Made by a program: the position numbers and the translations under genes. From NCBI GenBank assembly GCA_013398295.1, contig VZSF01002920.1, positions 62,001 through 126,000 on the forward strand: 64,000 nt of DNA. Direction: 5' to 3'. The DNA is from Chionis minor (taxonomy: Eukaryota; Chordata; Aves; Charadriiformes; Chionididae). The notes beneath the pieces are model-generated. The model was not told the DNA's origin. It ran no database searches and saw nothing but the letters and a program-made list of their open reading frames with translations. Positions 51,974 to 64,000 of the stretch are shown piece by piece (within the stretch, counting starts at the first letter, position 1; each line of letters opens with the position of its first letter).

Positions 51974-54900
51974 GTGAGTGGAGCTAGACCTTAAATATTT
52001 CAAATGTAAGTGTAAAGAAATTGCCAGTTGACACTTATTTAGCAAATATGCTAACTCATATCAGAAAAAAAGTGTGTAGATTTTGTACAAAAAATTAAAT
52101 GAATCCATCAAAGAAATATGATCAAATGGAACACTGAGAGATCTATTTTCAAACCTTCCTCATGATAGTTATCAAACAGTGTTTTATTCTCTGAGTAGCT
52201 CTCACATGTAGCGAAATATGACAAAGCTAGAAAGTAAATTTAGTACATTAAGTCAGAGAAAAGAAATTTGAGTAACCTCTTCCAAAGCGAATTAGTAAAA
52301 CTGGGTTAGCCTAATGTCTGCTTCTTAGGTTATAAGGAAAAACAATAAAAGTTAGTCTTTCTTTTCCTTAAAAAAGGGTTTAAAAGCTAGTGAGAAAATC
52401 CTGTCCTTAGTTGTACTTGAACAGCTTTCTAAATGGTATTTCAGCAACGCAGGGGTTAGTCAAGGTTAGGCTCTGATTAAGGTCTAATCATATTACTGCA
52501 GTTCTGGCTACACTCTTCCCTTCACATTTTTATATACATCCACCTTATCAGAGATACCACCATTCTGGGGAATTTTTTCCTGCTCATCCAGGTCATGAGG
52601 AAGGGGGAGTTAGAGGTTGTGGTCCTAGTGACAGCATTGTGTCTGGTGTCCTCTCACACCCGCGACAGAGCATCACCAGGCATTGCTCCCCAGCTCCGTG
52701 GATGCCTTCAGGGAGCAAGGGGTGGTGCCAGGGTCCCTGCTGGGCTTCTAGTTAATCATTTAAATCCTGTAATCCTTACACTCTTCCTTTTTATGTGTTA
52801 TGCCCCACAGTAAGTTGTTTTTTCCTGGTTCTTTTTCTACCCATAGTCCTCTCCCCTCCCTGAAGGGCTTTAAGATTTTGTTGGGGCTGGGCTATGGCTG
52901 ACCCTAAAAGGAGAACTAGACAAAACCAAATTTCCCAAATCAATCTCTGTAAAAGGCCAGAGCCATTTTCTGGAGAAAAGAGATTCCTGTTGGTGAAAGG
53001 TCTTTCTCTTGCTACTTTTCTACTTTAGCACTTTCTGGTAACAGAAATTAAGGTGTGGTTTTGGTTGTGGTTTTTTTTTTTAAAAAAAGCAAGCAAAAAA
53101 AGCTGTGCTTTTCAGCCTCTGCTTTAGGCAGCACTACTGAAACCAATTACTAACTACTCTGAGCAGCCAGGAGGCAGCGCAGCAAAATAAAATGGCTGGA
53201 AGGGTGTATGTCGTATGCCTAACCACTAGCTTAGTTTTACAGCCTTGTTTTTCTAACCAGATGACATCTATAAATTAGATACAGTTGGCAATATTTTCTG
53301 GCATCACCTGTGCAACCCAGTCCCAGAATAAGATAGTGTAATTGAGAGCAGAATGTTTGCATTGTGTGTAATTGGTTTCTGTCTTCAGCGCAGTTATTTT
53401 GCATATGTAATTTACTATATGCATTACACCTTTTGGCCTTATGTTATAGCTTACTTACAGTAGTATGATTCTTTGCACATTTCCTCTCAGGATGACCTAG
53501 TAAACACCATCGGAGAATCTGCTGCACTGGGTGCTTCTGGAATTGTGATCTGGGGTGATCTGAATTTAACACAAAGTAAGGTATGCCAGATTAATTATTA
53601 TATGACATTTTTAAAGAGTAATGAAGTGAAAAGGATATAAAGCATTCTGATTACTTACATCATCTCATCTACTTTTAAAATGATGACTCCATATTGCCAG
53701 CAGTCGTCTTTAGTTAAAAAACAAGCACATTTGAAGCTTACAAATATTGTCATTGACTACACAGGGTAAGAGTTCAATCTTTTAAAACATCAGGGTTGGC
53801 TCTGAGTAACTGGACAAGCTACCATGATAACTGTACGTAAGTTAGCAATTGTTTAGTTAATTTAAGGAAAGAACTCCTGTATCTTCATTACATTTTGGTC
53901 ATGAGGTTTAGAAAAAATTACTTGTGCTTGCCCAGAACAATTTTTAAAAGCCCCTTCTGCTTTCTAAAGTGGTGCAATTAGCAATAATATTTAAAGGAGT
54001 CAGTCTGTGAAATTTCAGCTCTAGCCTGTTCTGTGTGTTGCGTGTACTACTTTGATTAATTTCATTGTAAGAAAGATCCGAGTCAGAAGAGGAAAAAAAA
54101 ATCAAATTTGTTTTAGGAAGGTCAAATACATAGTTTGAGAAACACTGTTATAAGGATGTTCAAATAAATCTTTTAAAATAGCTCATTCATACCCATCAAG
54201 CTAGATATAATAAACTAATGTAAGGGAGGACTCTTTCAAGTCTTCTGAGAGCAAAGAACTGAAACTCTTAAGCACTCTGGGCCTCCTGTCACAGAAAGCA
54301 TGGCCAAACAAACCTCCGCAGCTCTGGAAGCATCCCACTTCGACTCTTTTTTGTATGTGCCTGCCTTTGAGAAAGCATACCAGTTGCACCTGAAGCTTTT
54401 TTGCGCATTACCCCGATACCAGAACATAGAGCAGCAACAACTTTCATTGCTTGAATTCCGAAATTTGTATGAGCAAATAGGATTTCCCACAGCCCAGTCA
54501 GACTATGTATTTGTGAAGTAATGACACCATTTTTTTTTTACAGCTGTCACAGTCAGTAGCCTTTCAGCAATGAAATAGTACTGTGAGCCTCACTTCTGCG
54601 AGAATTGCAGCAACCAAAATTTTCAGGCAGGGTTTTTATATATACCTAAAGAAAAATAAGAAAACCCTACATATACCTCAGATTCACTGGTCTCCATGGG
54701 TGTAAATATTAGCTGAATCTATGTGTGGTATTAGCCAAATGCTCTAAGGAGCCCTAGTGTCAGAAACAAAGAATTCACAAAGCCTCTGGTTATGAAACTG
54801 TGCCAAGCAGACACAAAATACATGCCAACTTCATGATCTATTAAAATGATCAATTTTCTTAGGACACTTTCCCTTTGACCATGCTTGCAAAATGCTTTCC

Positions 54901-56050
54901 ATTCAAAAATGCTGTGAAAGCTCCCTATTCCTGCAGCCTAGCTATGCAGGTCAAGGGAAAATTGAAGAGTCTTACAGAGATGATTTGATAGAAAAATTAT
55001 TTGTTCAGACTGAAGAAGTGAGATTTTTTTCAAGATCTCTTCGAACCATTCAACATACATAAAAAGAAACTTCAGTCCTTCAAGTAACTTATTTAAATGT
55101 ATCTGCTTCAAAATGCTACATGAAACATACAGATAAAATGAAAGCTTAAAGTCGTCTACTTTCTGATGTGCTTTTCATAACATCTCCAGCAACCAGCCAA
55201 CATAAATTTTCTGTGATCCTTGAGCTATATAGCAACTTCTCAGATAAACTTGCTCCCAACAATCAGTTATAACTATTATCAAAACCTCAGGAGAAACATT
55301 CATAGATATCCACTACGGTACTGTTATCAGAATGACAGCGTTTTAACGGTTTCCATACTAAACACTGCAGATATGATGCTCTTTTCACAGAACACCTGTA
55401 GGACTCTGGACAACTACCTTAGGAGGACTTTGATCCCATACCTCATCAATGTCACGATGGCAGCCAGAATCTGTAGCCAAGTGTTATGCCAAGACTCTGG
55501 TGCTTGTGCACGGAAAAAATGGAATTCCAGCGACTATCTTCACTTGAACCCTGAGAATATTGCAATTCAAATGACAAAGGATGGAAAATACACTCTGCAG
55601 GGGCAACCAGCATTTCAGGATCTGCAAACATTCATACAAAAATTTGATTGCCACTGTTATGCAGGGCACAGTTGTGAACCTAGAGCGGATATAAATGACA
55701 TCCATTACCTCCATGTTTGCATTTCAGGAGATATTTGCATTCACATATCCTCAAATTCACTTTCAGATATAGAAGCCTCTGAAGAACAGATCCTGTCTAA
55801 CACAACAGTATTTTCATTTACCTCTCCGAGTAACGCGACATTATCTCCACATCCCGAAATAGAAGATTTTCAGTCTACCTTCGGAAATAATATACTCAAT
55901 ATAACATCTGCACAATATAACACTGTCACAGCTGCCACTGGATATTATTTAGAAGCAAATGACACTCGTACTTTCAGTAGTTCTTCATCCTATAAGATAA
56001 GGATGTTTAATCTGATTTGTTTAATTCTGATTTTGAGAACTTTAACATAA
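51005..56050 (+). CDS. SPAM1: SPAM1, PH-20-type hyaluronidase (three coding exons)
   Basis: The coding sequence is 51005-51973, 53491-53580 and 55391-56050, all phase-0 joins, giving 572 aa. It is a glycosyl hydrolase family 56 endo-hexosaminidase that cleaves beta-1,4 bonds in hyaluronan. In mammals PH-20 is GPI-anchored on the sperm head; its role in birds is not established here. The start has a good context (acaATGg). A hydrophobic N-terminal segment (about 11-35) fits a signal peptide. The catalytic pair is in IDWENW (Asp148, Glu150). Twelve cysteines match the PH-20 pattern (61, 226, 242, 356, 381, 386, 392, 440, 442, 448, 463, 469). The last pair, in [11 protein letters not shown], separates PH-20 from HYAL4. 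A Ser/Thr/Asn-rich stalk (about 474-556) and hydrophobic tail (558-572) fit a GPI signal. There are about ten N-glycosylation sequons. Human PH-20 is about 509 aa, so the stalk is longer here. Confidence is high for hyaluronidase and good for SPAM1. Confidence 0.9.
51974..53490 (+). other. SPAM1 intron 1
   Basis: This is a 1517-bp GT-AG intron (gtgagt to ttcctctcag). A GC-richer stretch at about 52590-52760 is unlike its neighbours and might be an old inserted element, but no family is recognised. A T-run followed by an A-run lies near 53071-53088. Confidence 0.8.
53491..53580 (+). CDS. SPAM1: SPAM1 coding exon 2 (residues 324-353)
   Basis: This 90-nt exon encodes the [10 protein letters not shown] and GIVIWGD strand-and-loop at the end of the barrel. 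The acceptor is ttcctctcag. The chosen donor is gtatgc at 53581, because it keeps phase 0 with exon 3 and the 30-codon length expected of the family. An alternative gtaagg at 53576 is closer to consensus but would break the frame into exon 3. Confidence 0.88.
53581..55390 (+). other. SPAM1 intron 2
   Basis: This is an 1810-bp intron ending gctcttttcacag. The open frame starting at 55220 upstream of exon 3 is intron read-through in frame with the exon and not a separate protein start. Confidence 0.8.
55391..56050 (+). CDS. SPAM1: SPAM1 terminal coding exon (residues 354-572)
   Basis: It encodes the cysteine-rich EGF-like region ([45 protein letters not shown]) and the PH-20-specific cysteine pair VCISGDIC. 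A long Ser/Thr/Asn-rich stalk with four sequons follows, then SSSSS (549-553) and a hydrophobic end ([11 protein letters not shown]) before TAA 56048-56050. The small serines before the tail are suitable GPI attachment sites. Confidence 0.92.
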   Translation, partial: NTCRTLDNYLRRTLIPYLINVTMAARICSQVLCQDSGACARKKWNSSDYLHLNPENIAIQMTKDGKYTLQGQPAFQDLQTFIQKFDCHCYAGHSCEPRADINDIHYLHVCISGDICIHISSNSLSDIEASEEQILSNTTVFSFTSPSNATLSPHPEIEDFQSTFGNNILNITSAQYNTVTAATGYYLEANDTRTFSSSSSYKIRMFNLICLILILRTLT

Positions 56051-59000
56051 ATGACCCACAGAAGTGGGAATATTCTTTTCTAAAGGTTTTATTTACACAG
56101 AAAAATAATTACTGAAAGGCATAAACCAGCTGCAACTCTGTGGTCTTATCTGTATTGGGTAACCTTTCCAATTCCACAGGTGACACTTCAGCTTGAATGT
56201 ATTTCTTCAGTTTAGTTCTATAAACTGCTATTTGTGCCAAAGATATACTGGTATGAATACACTGGTATGTATACACTGATTTTACCATATGGAAGGATAG
56301 TCCAGAATAAGGAATATTTTTTTACAGTTTAAATTTTAAACAGTTATATTTGAAGAAAAAAAAAGTATTGTTGATAATATCGTTTTGTATACTTCAAGGT
56401 AAGCCAGTTAAATACATCTCAACCTGATTTCATTGAGTCTCAGCAGTCAACAGGTTTGATGCTCTATGCAGGAATTAATTTCATTCCATATGAAAATTAG
56501 CTCTTAAAAATATATGTCTTAACTTTAGATCTGTGTGACTTTGCAGCATAAAATTTATCTGATTAATGTTTCTCCACTTTTCACAATATCTACAGGGACA
56601 CTGTGGTTTTTCTTTTAACTGAATATATTCATAACTCTTCAAAGGGTTCTAACTTTAATGTAAAAGTTGACTTCAAATATTACAGCTTTGTTATTGAAAA
56701 TTTGAGCTGTAGCAGTTTATCATCCTTTCTTTCTTCTCCTTATCTTCTCCCAAGCCCCCCCTCTTATTTCAGATGCCCCCTCCTTGGCTTTCAGTTGTTT
56801 TGTCTGGACAATACTCCCAACTCATCTGATCTGCCGCTGCACTCCCTACCGGCACTGGACACCCATCCTGGTTTTTCTGTCCAGCCAGCCCTAGCAACTG
56901 GACAGGACTGTCCGTGCCATTTGGACAAAAGCCTGTGAGTGTGGGACCTTCTCTATGCCTGGCTATTTCCTGAGCAGTCTCTTTGGTGGAAACCAGTTTA
57001 TTCCTTAGGAAGATGCAGCAGTGGAAGATGCCGTTCCTTAGGAAGATGCAGTGATGTTGGGAACCTGGGGTTCCCTTTCTTCACTTCCAGTGCCTGTGAT
57101 TCCCAATCTCAGGACCACCTTTTTGATTCAGTCTGCTGATGGAACTTAGACTATTAAATAATATTTATTTCATTGCCAAAAGCAACATCAAAGTAGCAGA
57201 GTACCTCAGAAGAAAACCAATCCTGGTTTCATATGAAGACTCCAGTTATGATTTATGTATAGTCAGTTTAAGCATTTAGAAGCAATTAACTGTAGTTCAT
57301 TTGATAAAATATCCTTTCCAGATTATTATGTCAGATGCTTAATAGACAGCTGGACGTCTGGTGGGTGAAGAGTGGCTGCTGGCATGGATAGATTAAAAGA
57401 GACTCCCTATAGCTAGGCATGATCCACATAAATCACCACAGATCCTACAGATAGAACCTGCCTTGCACCTGGGTTTTCAATATAGTAGCCCTTTCTTTTT
57501 GAAAAGTTAATGCCTAAATTTAGCAGAAAACACATTATATCCCCTGCCTTTGAATTTACAGGTTGCCAGTCATAACAGAGGTGCAGAAAAATAGGTAGAG
57601 GCTTTAGATTTAACATGGAGAAATAATTTTTTATGGCTTTTGGACAACAAGTTATCAAGAGGAAGTGACAATTTTCTCATCGCTGTTACGGTGTTGAGTC
57701 CACAAGTCAAAGCTATTTCTGCCATCAACTTTCCAAGTAGAATAATGAATAAAAAATATATATGTAGTGGACTGTCCATCATGGAAGAAGCCAGCTGGTT
57801 TTGATCATGTCTGTAAAAACAGTTTCTTCACTGCAGCTTTGATTTTGGTTATTTGATCTTGGGTAAGCAAAAGCCATGGTATGTCTTCTGGATAATTCTT
57901 GTACCTCAGGTCCCTCCATTTCGCACTGGACTTGCGATAACTATCAAAGAGTTTCTAAAAACTGGAAACATCACTGGTAATGTCTTAATATATTTTGTAT
58001 GACTTATATGAAGTTTTATTTTTTCAGCAGAACACTTTAAGTCGGTTAAAATTTTAAGTTGACACATAGAGCTCTAGTTCAAATGCTGCACTGCTTCGTT
58101 AAATCACAAAGCGACGGTTTCCTGAGGTTAGGCTTGTTTCTATCTACTGCTTTGAAAGACACTGGATCTGCAGCACTTTGTGATAAGAGAGCTTGCAGGT
58201 TCACAAAATTTACAAGTCTTGACATAACTATTGTTGACTATCAGCCAGGCAATAGCAAGCAGAGCACTTGTGACGAGGAAAGCATGGAATAAAAGGAGGA
58301 ATGAGAAGTTAAAATCACAGAAGAGCTGAGACAGAGCACCCAGGACCTACCAGTGGATGCAGAGGAAGTGAAGGAGTTGAAGTGGTAGGGAATGTGGACA
58401 GACCAGTCTTTTCCCATTCAACAGTTTTTATCTCCCTGGTATCTAATACGGACAATCTTTCCCTGAGGCCCACTGTAAAGGTAAAGGAACACAGTAACTG
58501 ATACATTAGATTAGATCTATCCATCTGATTCCATCTCCTTTTTCTTGAGAGCAGCCAGGACAAGAAAAGTAAAAGGAAGGTGAGAGGAAAGCAAACTATT
58601 GCAATAAACTGTCCACAGAAATGCGTCTTCCTAAGCTCCATCCACAAACATAATTTGGGATATTCATGTTACCTACATGTATCTGCAATTCATGCTTTAA
58701 ATCATACAAGCTTGTCACAGTGAGATTCAAGCCAGCTACGTGCTGCGTCAAATTACAGTATTTTCCAAGTGTATTATTTTGCTGCATATTATAAATTCTA
58801 TGCTAAAGAGTCACCATGGAGTCAGCGAGTAAGGAAGGAGAAAAGAAGGAAAAGGGGTGCTATGCTTTGCATTGCTGGTGACTATCTCATGTTTAAGGCC
58901 AAATTTGTATTCTCCTAAAGCAGACCCTCCCCCCCCCAAAAAATCACCTTCCATTCACTGCATTTCCTCTAATCATTAGTTGTCTCTGTAGCCCTATAGT

Positions 59001-61749
59001 TTCAGTTTCTTATGTTCTCGTATTTTTCAAAAGATTAAATACTAGAGGAACGTTCATGCCATTTTGACTGCCATTCGTTATTTTGTACTTCTCCCTTCGA
59101 GGCAGGATTCAGGCTGGTGATACTTAGGGACCGGGAAATGCTAAAATGGGCTTGATGAAGTGGTCTAAATTAAAGTAGTTTAACTACCTCCAGCGCCCTC
59201 CTTCAACGTCTAGAAATTTTTAATTGCAATTCTGCTTCTCTATCTGAAGAATCTGGATCTGGTTTATTGTGTTGCTTATTCTGGGACACCCAAAGACATT
59301 GGCACTTTTAAGAGAGAGTGCTACTGGCACTCAGAGAATCTGAATAGAATTGAAATTGTAGTCTAGTCCCTGCCTTACAGTTTCTGGCTTCTCTGTGTTA
59401 AAAATAACAACATGGAGATTGATTTTGAGAGACAGGCCAGTAAGACCACTTCGTAGACAGCCTAGGACGTGACTAGCATCCCAAGGAGTCCACCAAAATT
59501 TGCTTTAATCCCTGCATCACATTTGGACACGCTGTTATATATACATCAGCAAAGAATTACATGGAAGATTTCAGACCTGTGCAATATGCACTAGACAACT
59601 CCCAGACACAGATTAGATTTGTACATGTACCTATCCATCACTTTTCAACACAAACAAGACAGCAAAGACAGTTACACAATTTTAAACCATATTCAGTTAT
59701 GGAGCACTGATGACCTTTTTAAGAAGACCTTCAAGCATACACACTTAAAACTTACTTGAAAGGTTTCCAGAGTGTGCTCGTGCAAGCCCCTTTTTGCGCT
59801 GGCAGATACCCACTCTGCCAAAGCAAAACAGCCTGCAAAATTAGGGTCTGAGATTTCAAGACAGGGTCACAAGTTCCATTTCAAAGAATAACATTGATAC
59901 AAAAATGGCTTAAAAAAATACTGCTTTATTAATTTCATCTTCATTAAAGAAATTTCTTTTTTCTTGTTCTTTCTTGGCAGTTTTTTTCCTGTCCCATTGA
60001 AAACCATTGTATAGGTGGCTGGAAACTTCATCCTTTAACACTTCTAAATGTTTTCTGATGTGTGGCTTATCCCAGACCCTTCTGCCTATTTTTCTGGAAA
60101 GACTCTACTGAAATTTAACCCAGCATCATGGTATTTTTCTTAAGTATGATAGTCATGTAAACATACAGTATTTGAGATCAATCCTAAGTTTTTGTGTGCA
60201 CCAGTCAAGGATCCGGGTCTTTAGAGAACAGTCCTTTCATTGTAGGTGTTCTGAACACCAGTTACTTTTCTCTCTTTACTGTCAGCAGTACTCAGGACTG
60301 CAAAATCTTTCTGCATTTGCTGTCCCCTTGTTACGTATGAGAAAGTAAAGGGCAAGGAGGTAAAGGGCATCTATCAATATTAGCATCCTTAAGGGAATAA
60401 CTTTGGATTTCATTATGTTCACTAATGTGTTACCACCATCATGGTGTATTGATTATAGTTCTCCTTGGCCAGTAGTAATTAGATGACATTTTTCAGCATA
60501 TGCTTGTATATCCCTTAGTTTATAACTGATAAGCTATTTATTGATTAGTAATCAGACACAAACAGACAGTATGAAAATTAATGTGAATCACTATTTTATA
60601 TATTCAGCCAACATTTTGTTTCTGCGCACGCAATTCCAGAGCGCGGTGCTCAGCCACAGATATATGCTGACATCAAACAATATGTAGTCACCCTCCTCTG
60701 CCTTTGTTTTCATCTCAGAAAATATATTTATTCAACAGAACTTCACGATCCTGCATAAGAAATATACAATACATTGGCAGTCTCCTTGTGGACTGCACTG
60801 CTCCCTCAGGCTATGAGCAGGTTGAGACAAGATGATAGCTTGCCAGTGTCAAGTGATGATTTCCTGAGGCAGGGATCTAACAACCACCCTTTTAAAGGGA
60901 AGCTAAGGGCACCCTGCAGTCCCATAGCGATAATACTACTAATGTCACAACAAAGCATGACTGCCTTACTACTGGGAATAATAATACACAAACTTAGGCC
61001 GTCCGTAAGCCCTACATGTTGTTTCAGTTTTCATGCTGCATATACCAAATTTAGGTATCCAAAATGCAGAGTTCTTGAGTTAAAAACCTTAATCTGCCCC
61101 ACTCTGTCAGTGTAACAATCCTTACAGAAAGGATTCCTTCACTCCTGCCTTCACTGGAGCATGGGAAAAATTAAAATACATACTATAGAGTCTCTGACAC
61201 TCCAGCCAGCAGAGGGCATGGATGATGCACATAGACCCTGTGCTTCCACTGAAAAGTTCAATACCATCTTTCTATTCTCTTTAGCAAAGCAGCTGCTTGA
61301 CCCTGGCCTACAAACAGAAAAATCAGCTAATGCAGCGCCGCATTAGCTGAAAAGATGCACGGCTTATTCTAAAGGGTTTTTTTCCCCAACACCTGGTATA
61401 TCAGGACAAACCTGAATATACAGGAGTGAGACATCACCTCTTCTCGTGCTCTTCCCCCTGGAGATTTTGTTCAGCTGAAGGCTTCTTCTCATTAAGATCT
61501 TCAGCCGTCACTAAAATCCATTTTTAAACTACAGATAATGTGACCTGATCTCTTTGGTAGTACTCCGAATGAGAGATGTAGTTCCCAAACATCTCCTCTT
61601 TACCCAAATATGGAAATATCTGATACACAGTGTTGGTACAGGTCAAATTTTGCTGACTATGTATTTATAGCGTCACCACTGTTGTCACCTGAAACATAAG
61701 AATAATTGTTACAAATCCTTACAGCACAAATAAGTCTCTGCAACAGACT
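56051..61749. other. SPAM1 3' flank and gene-free interval
   Basis: No canonical AATAAA was noticed in the first few hundred bases after the SPAM1 stop, so the 3' UTR end is not placed. A pyrimidine-rich block lies at about 56720-56765. A 33-bp period repeat (ttccttaggaagatgcag, twice) is at 57001-57051. Two - strand open frames with membrane-protein-like features lie at 58315-58787, but they do not join by a plausible intron. No other exon is supported. Confidence 0.45.
57001..57051 (+). repeat. Two exact 18-bp direct repeats, 33-bp period
   Basis: The block ttccttaggaagatgcag occurs at 57001-57018 and 57034-57051. It is a minor tandem duplication. Confidence 0.8.
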
Positions 61750-61995
61750 AAGCTGCTTTACTATCACTTCAGGGATAGAGCACTTGGAAGACTCAATATG
61801 CTGGGTGCTACATAGCCCCATAACACTGCTAAACTTGTCCTGAAGAGTGTAAATCCCAATACACAAGACAGAAAAGCAAAATATTTTATCAGTGGTTTAA
61901 ATGTTTCCCAGAAAGTTTAAGCGTCTTGTCTACAGTCACACAGGATAATGAATTGTGGCCTTCTCTGCCCCAGCTCAGGCTTTTTGCTACAAGAA
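61750..61995 (-). repeat. Ancient MIR/L2-like fragment
   Basis: On the - strand it passes through gcctgagctggggcagagaa, tcctgtgtgactgtagacaa and gcttaaactttctgggaaac, the order of a MIR/L2 core (CTGTGTGACCTTGGGCAAG…CTTAACCTCTCTG…). Further on are tgctacatagccc-like and agtgctc blocks in the tail. It is strongly diverged and its ends are approximate. Confidence 0.45.
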
Positions 61996-63689
61996 CAAAC
62001 GTCCTCTGAGTTTGCAAAAGGTATAACAGATTTTAGAACACTAGAACAGATCTTTGAACTTGGACAAACCCTTCAAGACCTTTTCATATATTATATTTTG
62101 ACCCCTCAGACGCTGTAAAAGAATTTAGTCAGTGTACAGCTGCATTAATGTTTTAGAATTTACCTGCCCATCCTCTCCTGGCCTTTATGAGGATATGACT
62201 GAAACGTATTTTTTTCAGAATATGTTACTGTATCTACAATGTATCATTTCTTTAAGCTTTCATCATTATAAGCCTTAAGTACTATTGCAGAATTTAAAAG
62301 TTCCTGCAAAAATTCTTACAAAAATAGAGACTATTCTATTTTATGTGAGTTTTTCCCCCATGCAGTAATCAAAACTTCTTCATTCACAGAAACCACTCTC
62401 ACAAACAGACTGTCTTTATTCCACACATCACCAGCTGGGTGATATGTGGAGTTGGGAGAAATTCTTCTATTTTTCAGTCTTAAGGCAGCCAAAACCATTT
62501 CACCTATTCACTCAAAATTTGATAATTACTTTGGCTGAAACAAGTTTTTAAAAATAACAAGATACACAGCAGAAAAATAAAAGTGTTTTGCCTGTGAATT
62601 ATTTCCTGAGGTTCTTTTACCCATTCAACAGAACAACCCATTTCCTCAACATCAAATTTTCCACCCTTGCCTTCAGTGATCCCCCAAATATTTTTAGATT
62701 AAATGGTAATCAGCCAGTAAATTTGTGTCTGCTGTCTGAGGTGAGGCCTCTTTTTGTTTGTTTGGGACTCAACACTTAAATCTATATGCTTTCAGCTACA
62801 TTTTGTATTAAGAGAAACAATGAAAAATAATTCCCTAACATTACCAATGGGTGGCAGGACCAGTTCTAGTCCAATTTCCTTCTGGAAATGTTCAATTAAA
62901 TTTACAAGGGTAAATAAATTAGTATCTGTAAAAAAAATCTTAGAATTGCACTATTAATCATTTTGACTGTATCTACAACCAGGGCATGAAAAAGCATAAA
63001 GGTGTTCACCTTTACAGCTAGCCCAGAGCCAATTGCTCTTGGCAGCAATGTCAGAAGAGCTTCCAATTTTTGTGGTTTGGCTGACGTAATCTATGAGGTT
63101 TGTCAAAAATTGCATTCTCTAAAATGCTGAATTACGTGTCTAAAAATAGCACAAAAAACCGAATTTGAAAACGTTTTGATGAATTTGCTGTGTTTCAATA
63201 GTAGAAGCATTAGTAGTAAATTTTTGAAGTGCCTTATTTATACCCGTATGAAAGTCCATCATCAAGCAATGCCACCAGCATTGTAACCTTCTAGAGCACC
63301 GACTTCAGTGACAACTTCAGAGACTGGCGGATGGATCCAGGCTAAGTGTTAGCTCCTTATTTATGGGAAAAAACAAGCCCTCCTCCAACGCTGTGCAGCA
63401 AGACTGTACACTAAATGTCGCTTACCCAGTGCAGGCAGAAGGCTCCCGGTGAAGTGGCATGTCCCACCATTGCCCACCATATAAAACCACCATCACAAGC
63501 GTCTCCTGTTGAGGCAAGGAAGCATGCTAAGGGAGACTCCCTGAAAACGGTCAGAGAAGAACACAATAAAACCATGGTAAGCCCTGGATCTGAAAGCTTG
63601 TCCCTACATGATGAACAATTCAAGGAGAGTTTCATGAGAAGAGCGGAGGTCGTGAGGGCTTGAGATCCGCCATCTCTAGAGGTGAAGGA
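61996..63689. other. Gene-free interval
   Basis: No exon, RNA gene or repeat family is recognised. The open frames at 63411-63663 are short and on opposite strands. Confidence 0.45.
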
Positions 63690-63966
63690 CCTACAAAATT
63701 GATAGGATAAGGGGTAATGGCTTCAAACTGGAAGAGGGGAGATTTAGATATTAGGAAGAAATGTTTCACTCTGAGGGTGGTGAGGCACTGGGACAGGGTG
63801 CCGAGGGAAGTTGTGGAGACCCCATCCCTGGAAGTGTTCCAAGACCAGGCTGGATGGGGCTTTGAGTAACCTGGTCTAGTGGGAGGCATCCCTACCCATG
63901 GCAGGGGGGTTGGAACTAGATGATCTTGAAGGTCCCTTCCAACCTAAGCTGTTCTATGATTCTATG
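63690..63966 (+). mobile_element. CR1 LINE 3' fragment
   Basis: It begins near attgataggataaggggtaatgg ([13 protein letters not shown]) and continues through DLDIRKKCF and HWDRVPREVVETPS. It ends with ggcaggggggttggaacta, gatgatcttgaaggtccc and a short ttctatgattctatg tail. It matches the C-terminus and 3' UTR of the 42.5-kb copy and lies on the opposite strand. It is only about 280 bp long, a strongly 5'-truncated but lightly diverged insertion. Confidence 0.92.
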
Positions 63967-64000
63967 GAAATCGATTCTAGTAAGGAGACCAAGTCCACCA

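Noticed and set aside
55220..55390. Methionine-initiated frame running into SPAM1 exon 3
   Set aside because: It is the end of intron 2 read in frame. A clear acceptor (cttttcacag) precedes 55391, and homology to hyaluronidases begins there.

Overview
This is AT-rich, intron-rich, repeat-poor vertebrate nuclear DNA, almost certainly from a bird. The evidence is CR1 LINE copies ending in the ATTCTATG-type 3' repeat, a solo LTR of the avian ERVL type, worn MIR/L2-like elements, and a hyaluronidase locus in the HYAL4-SPAM1 arrangement that I recall from mammals (both genes on one strand, HYAL4 first). I cannot name the species. There are no bacterial operons, no CRISPR array and no functional tRNA or rRNA gene.

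Layout. Positions 1-1912 hold the last two coding exons of a dead HYAL4-like hyaluronidase on the + strand (exon 2 at 298-384, exon 3 at 1511-1912). Five in-frame stops are present and several disulfide cysteines are lost, but the splice junctions are still recognisable. About 49 kb without a supportable gene follows. It contains old MIR/L2-like fragments (about 11955-12150, 40075-40165, 49885-50041), a decayed CR1 (34905-35306), a moderately CpG-rich stretch (about 14050-14830), and a repeat cluster at 42.5-47.5 kb. That cluster holds a 5'-truncated CR1 on the - strand with a 522-codon open RT frame, an older CR1 on the + strand, and an ERVL-type solo LTR inserted into the older CR1. A 729-bp stretch of the cluster is repeated exactly after a single N and is probably an assembly artefact.

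The only intact protein-coding gene I can support is SPAM1 (PH-20 hyaluronidase) on the + strand, with three coding exons: 51005-51973, 53491-53580 and 55391-56050 (572 aa). It keeps the DxE catalytic pair, all twelve cysteines expected of PH-20 and a hydrophobic C-terminal tail suited to GPI anchoring. The remaining 8 kb is non-coding as far as I can tell, with an old SINE/L2-like fragment and a CR1 3' end at 63.69-63.97 kb.

Biologically, the window shows a tandem hyaluronidase pair in which the HYAL4 member has decayed while SPAM1 stays intact. I found no undescribed molecular system. The most useful observations are the unannotated-looking HYAL4 relic, the nested transposons and the probable misassembly.
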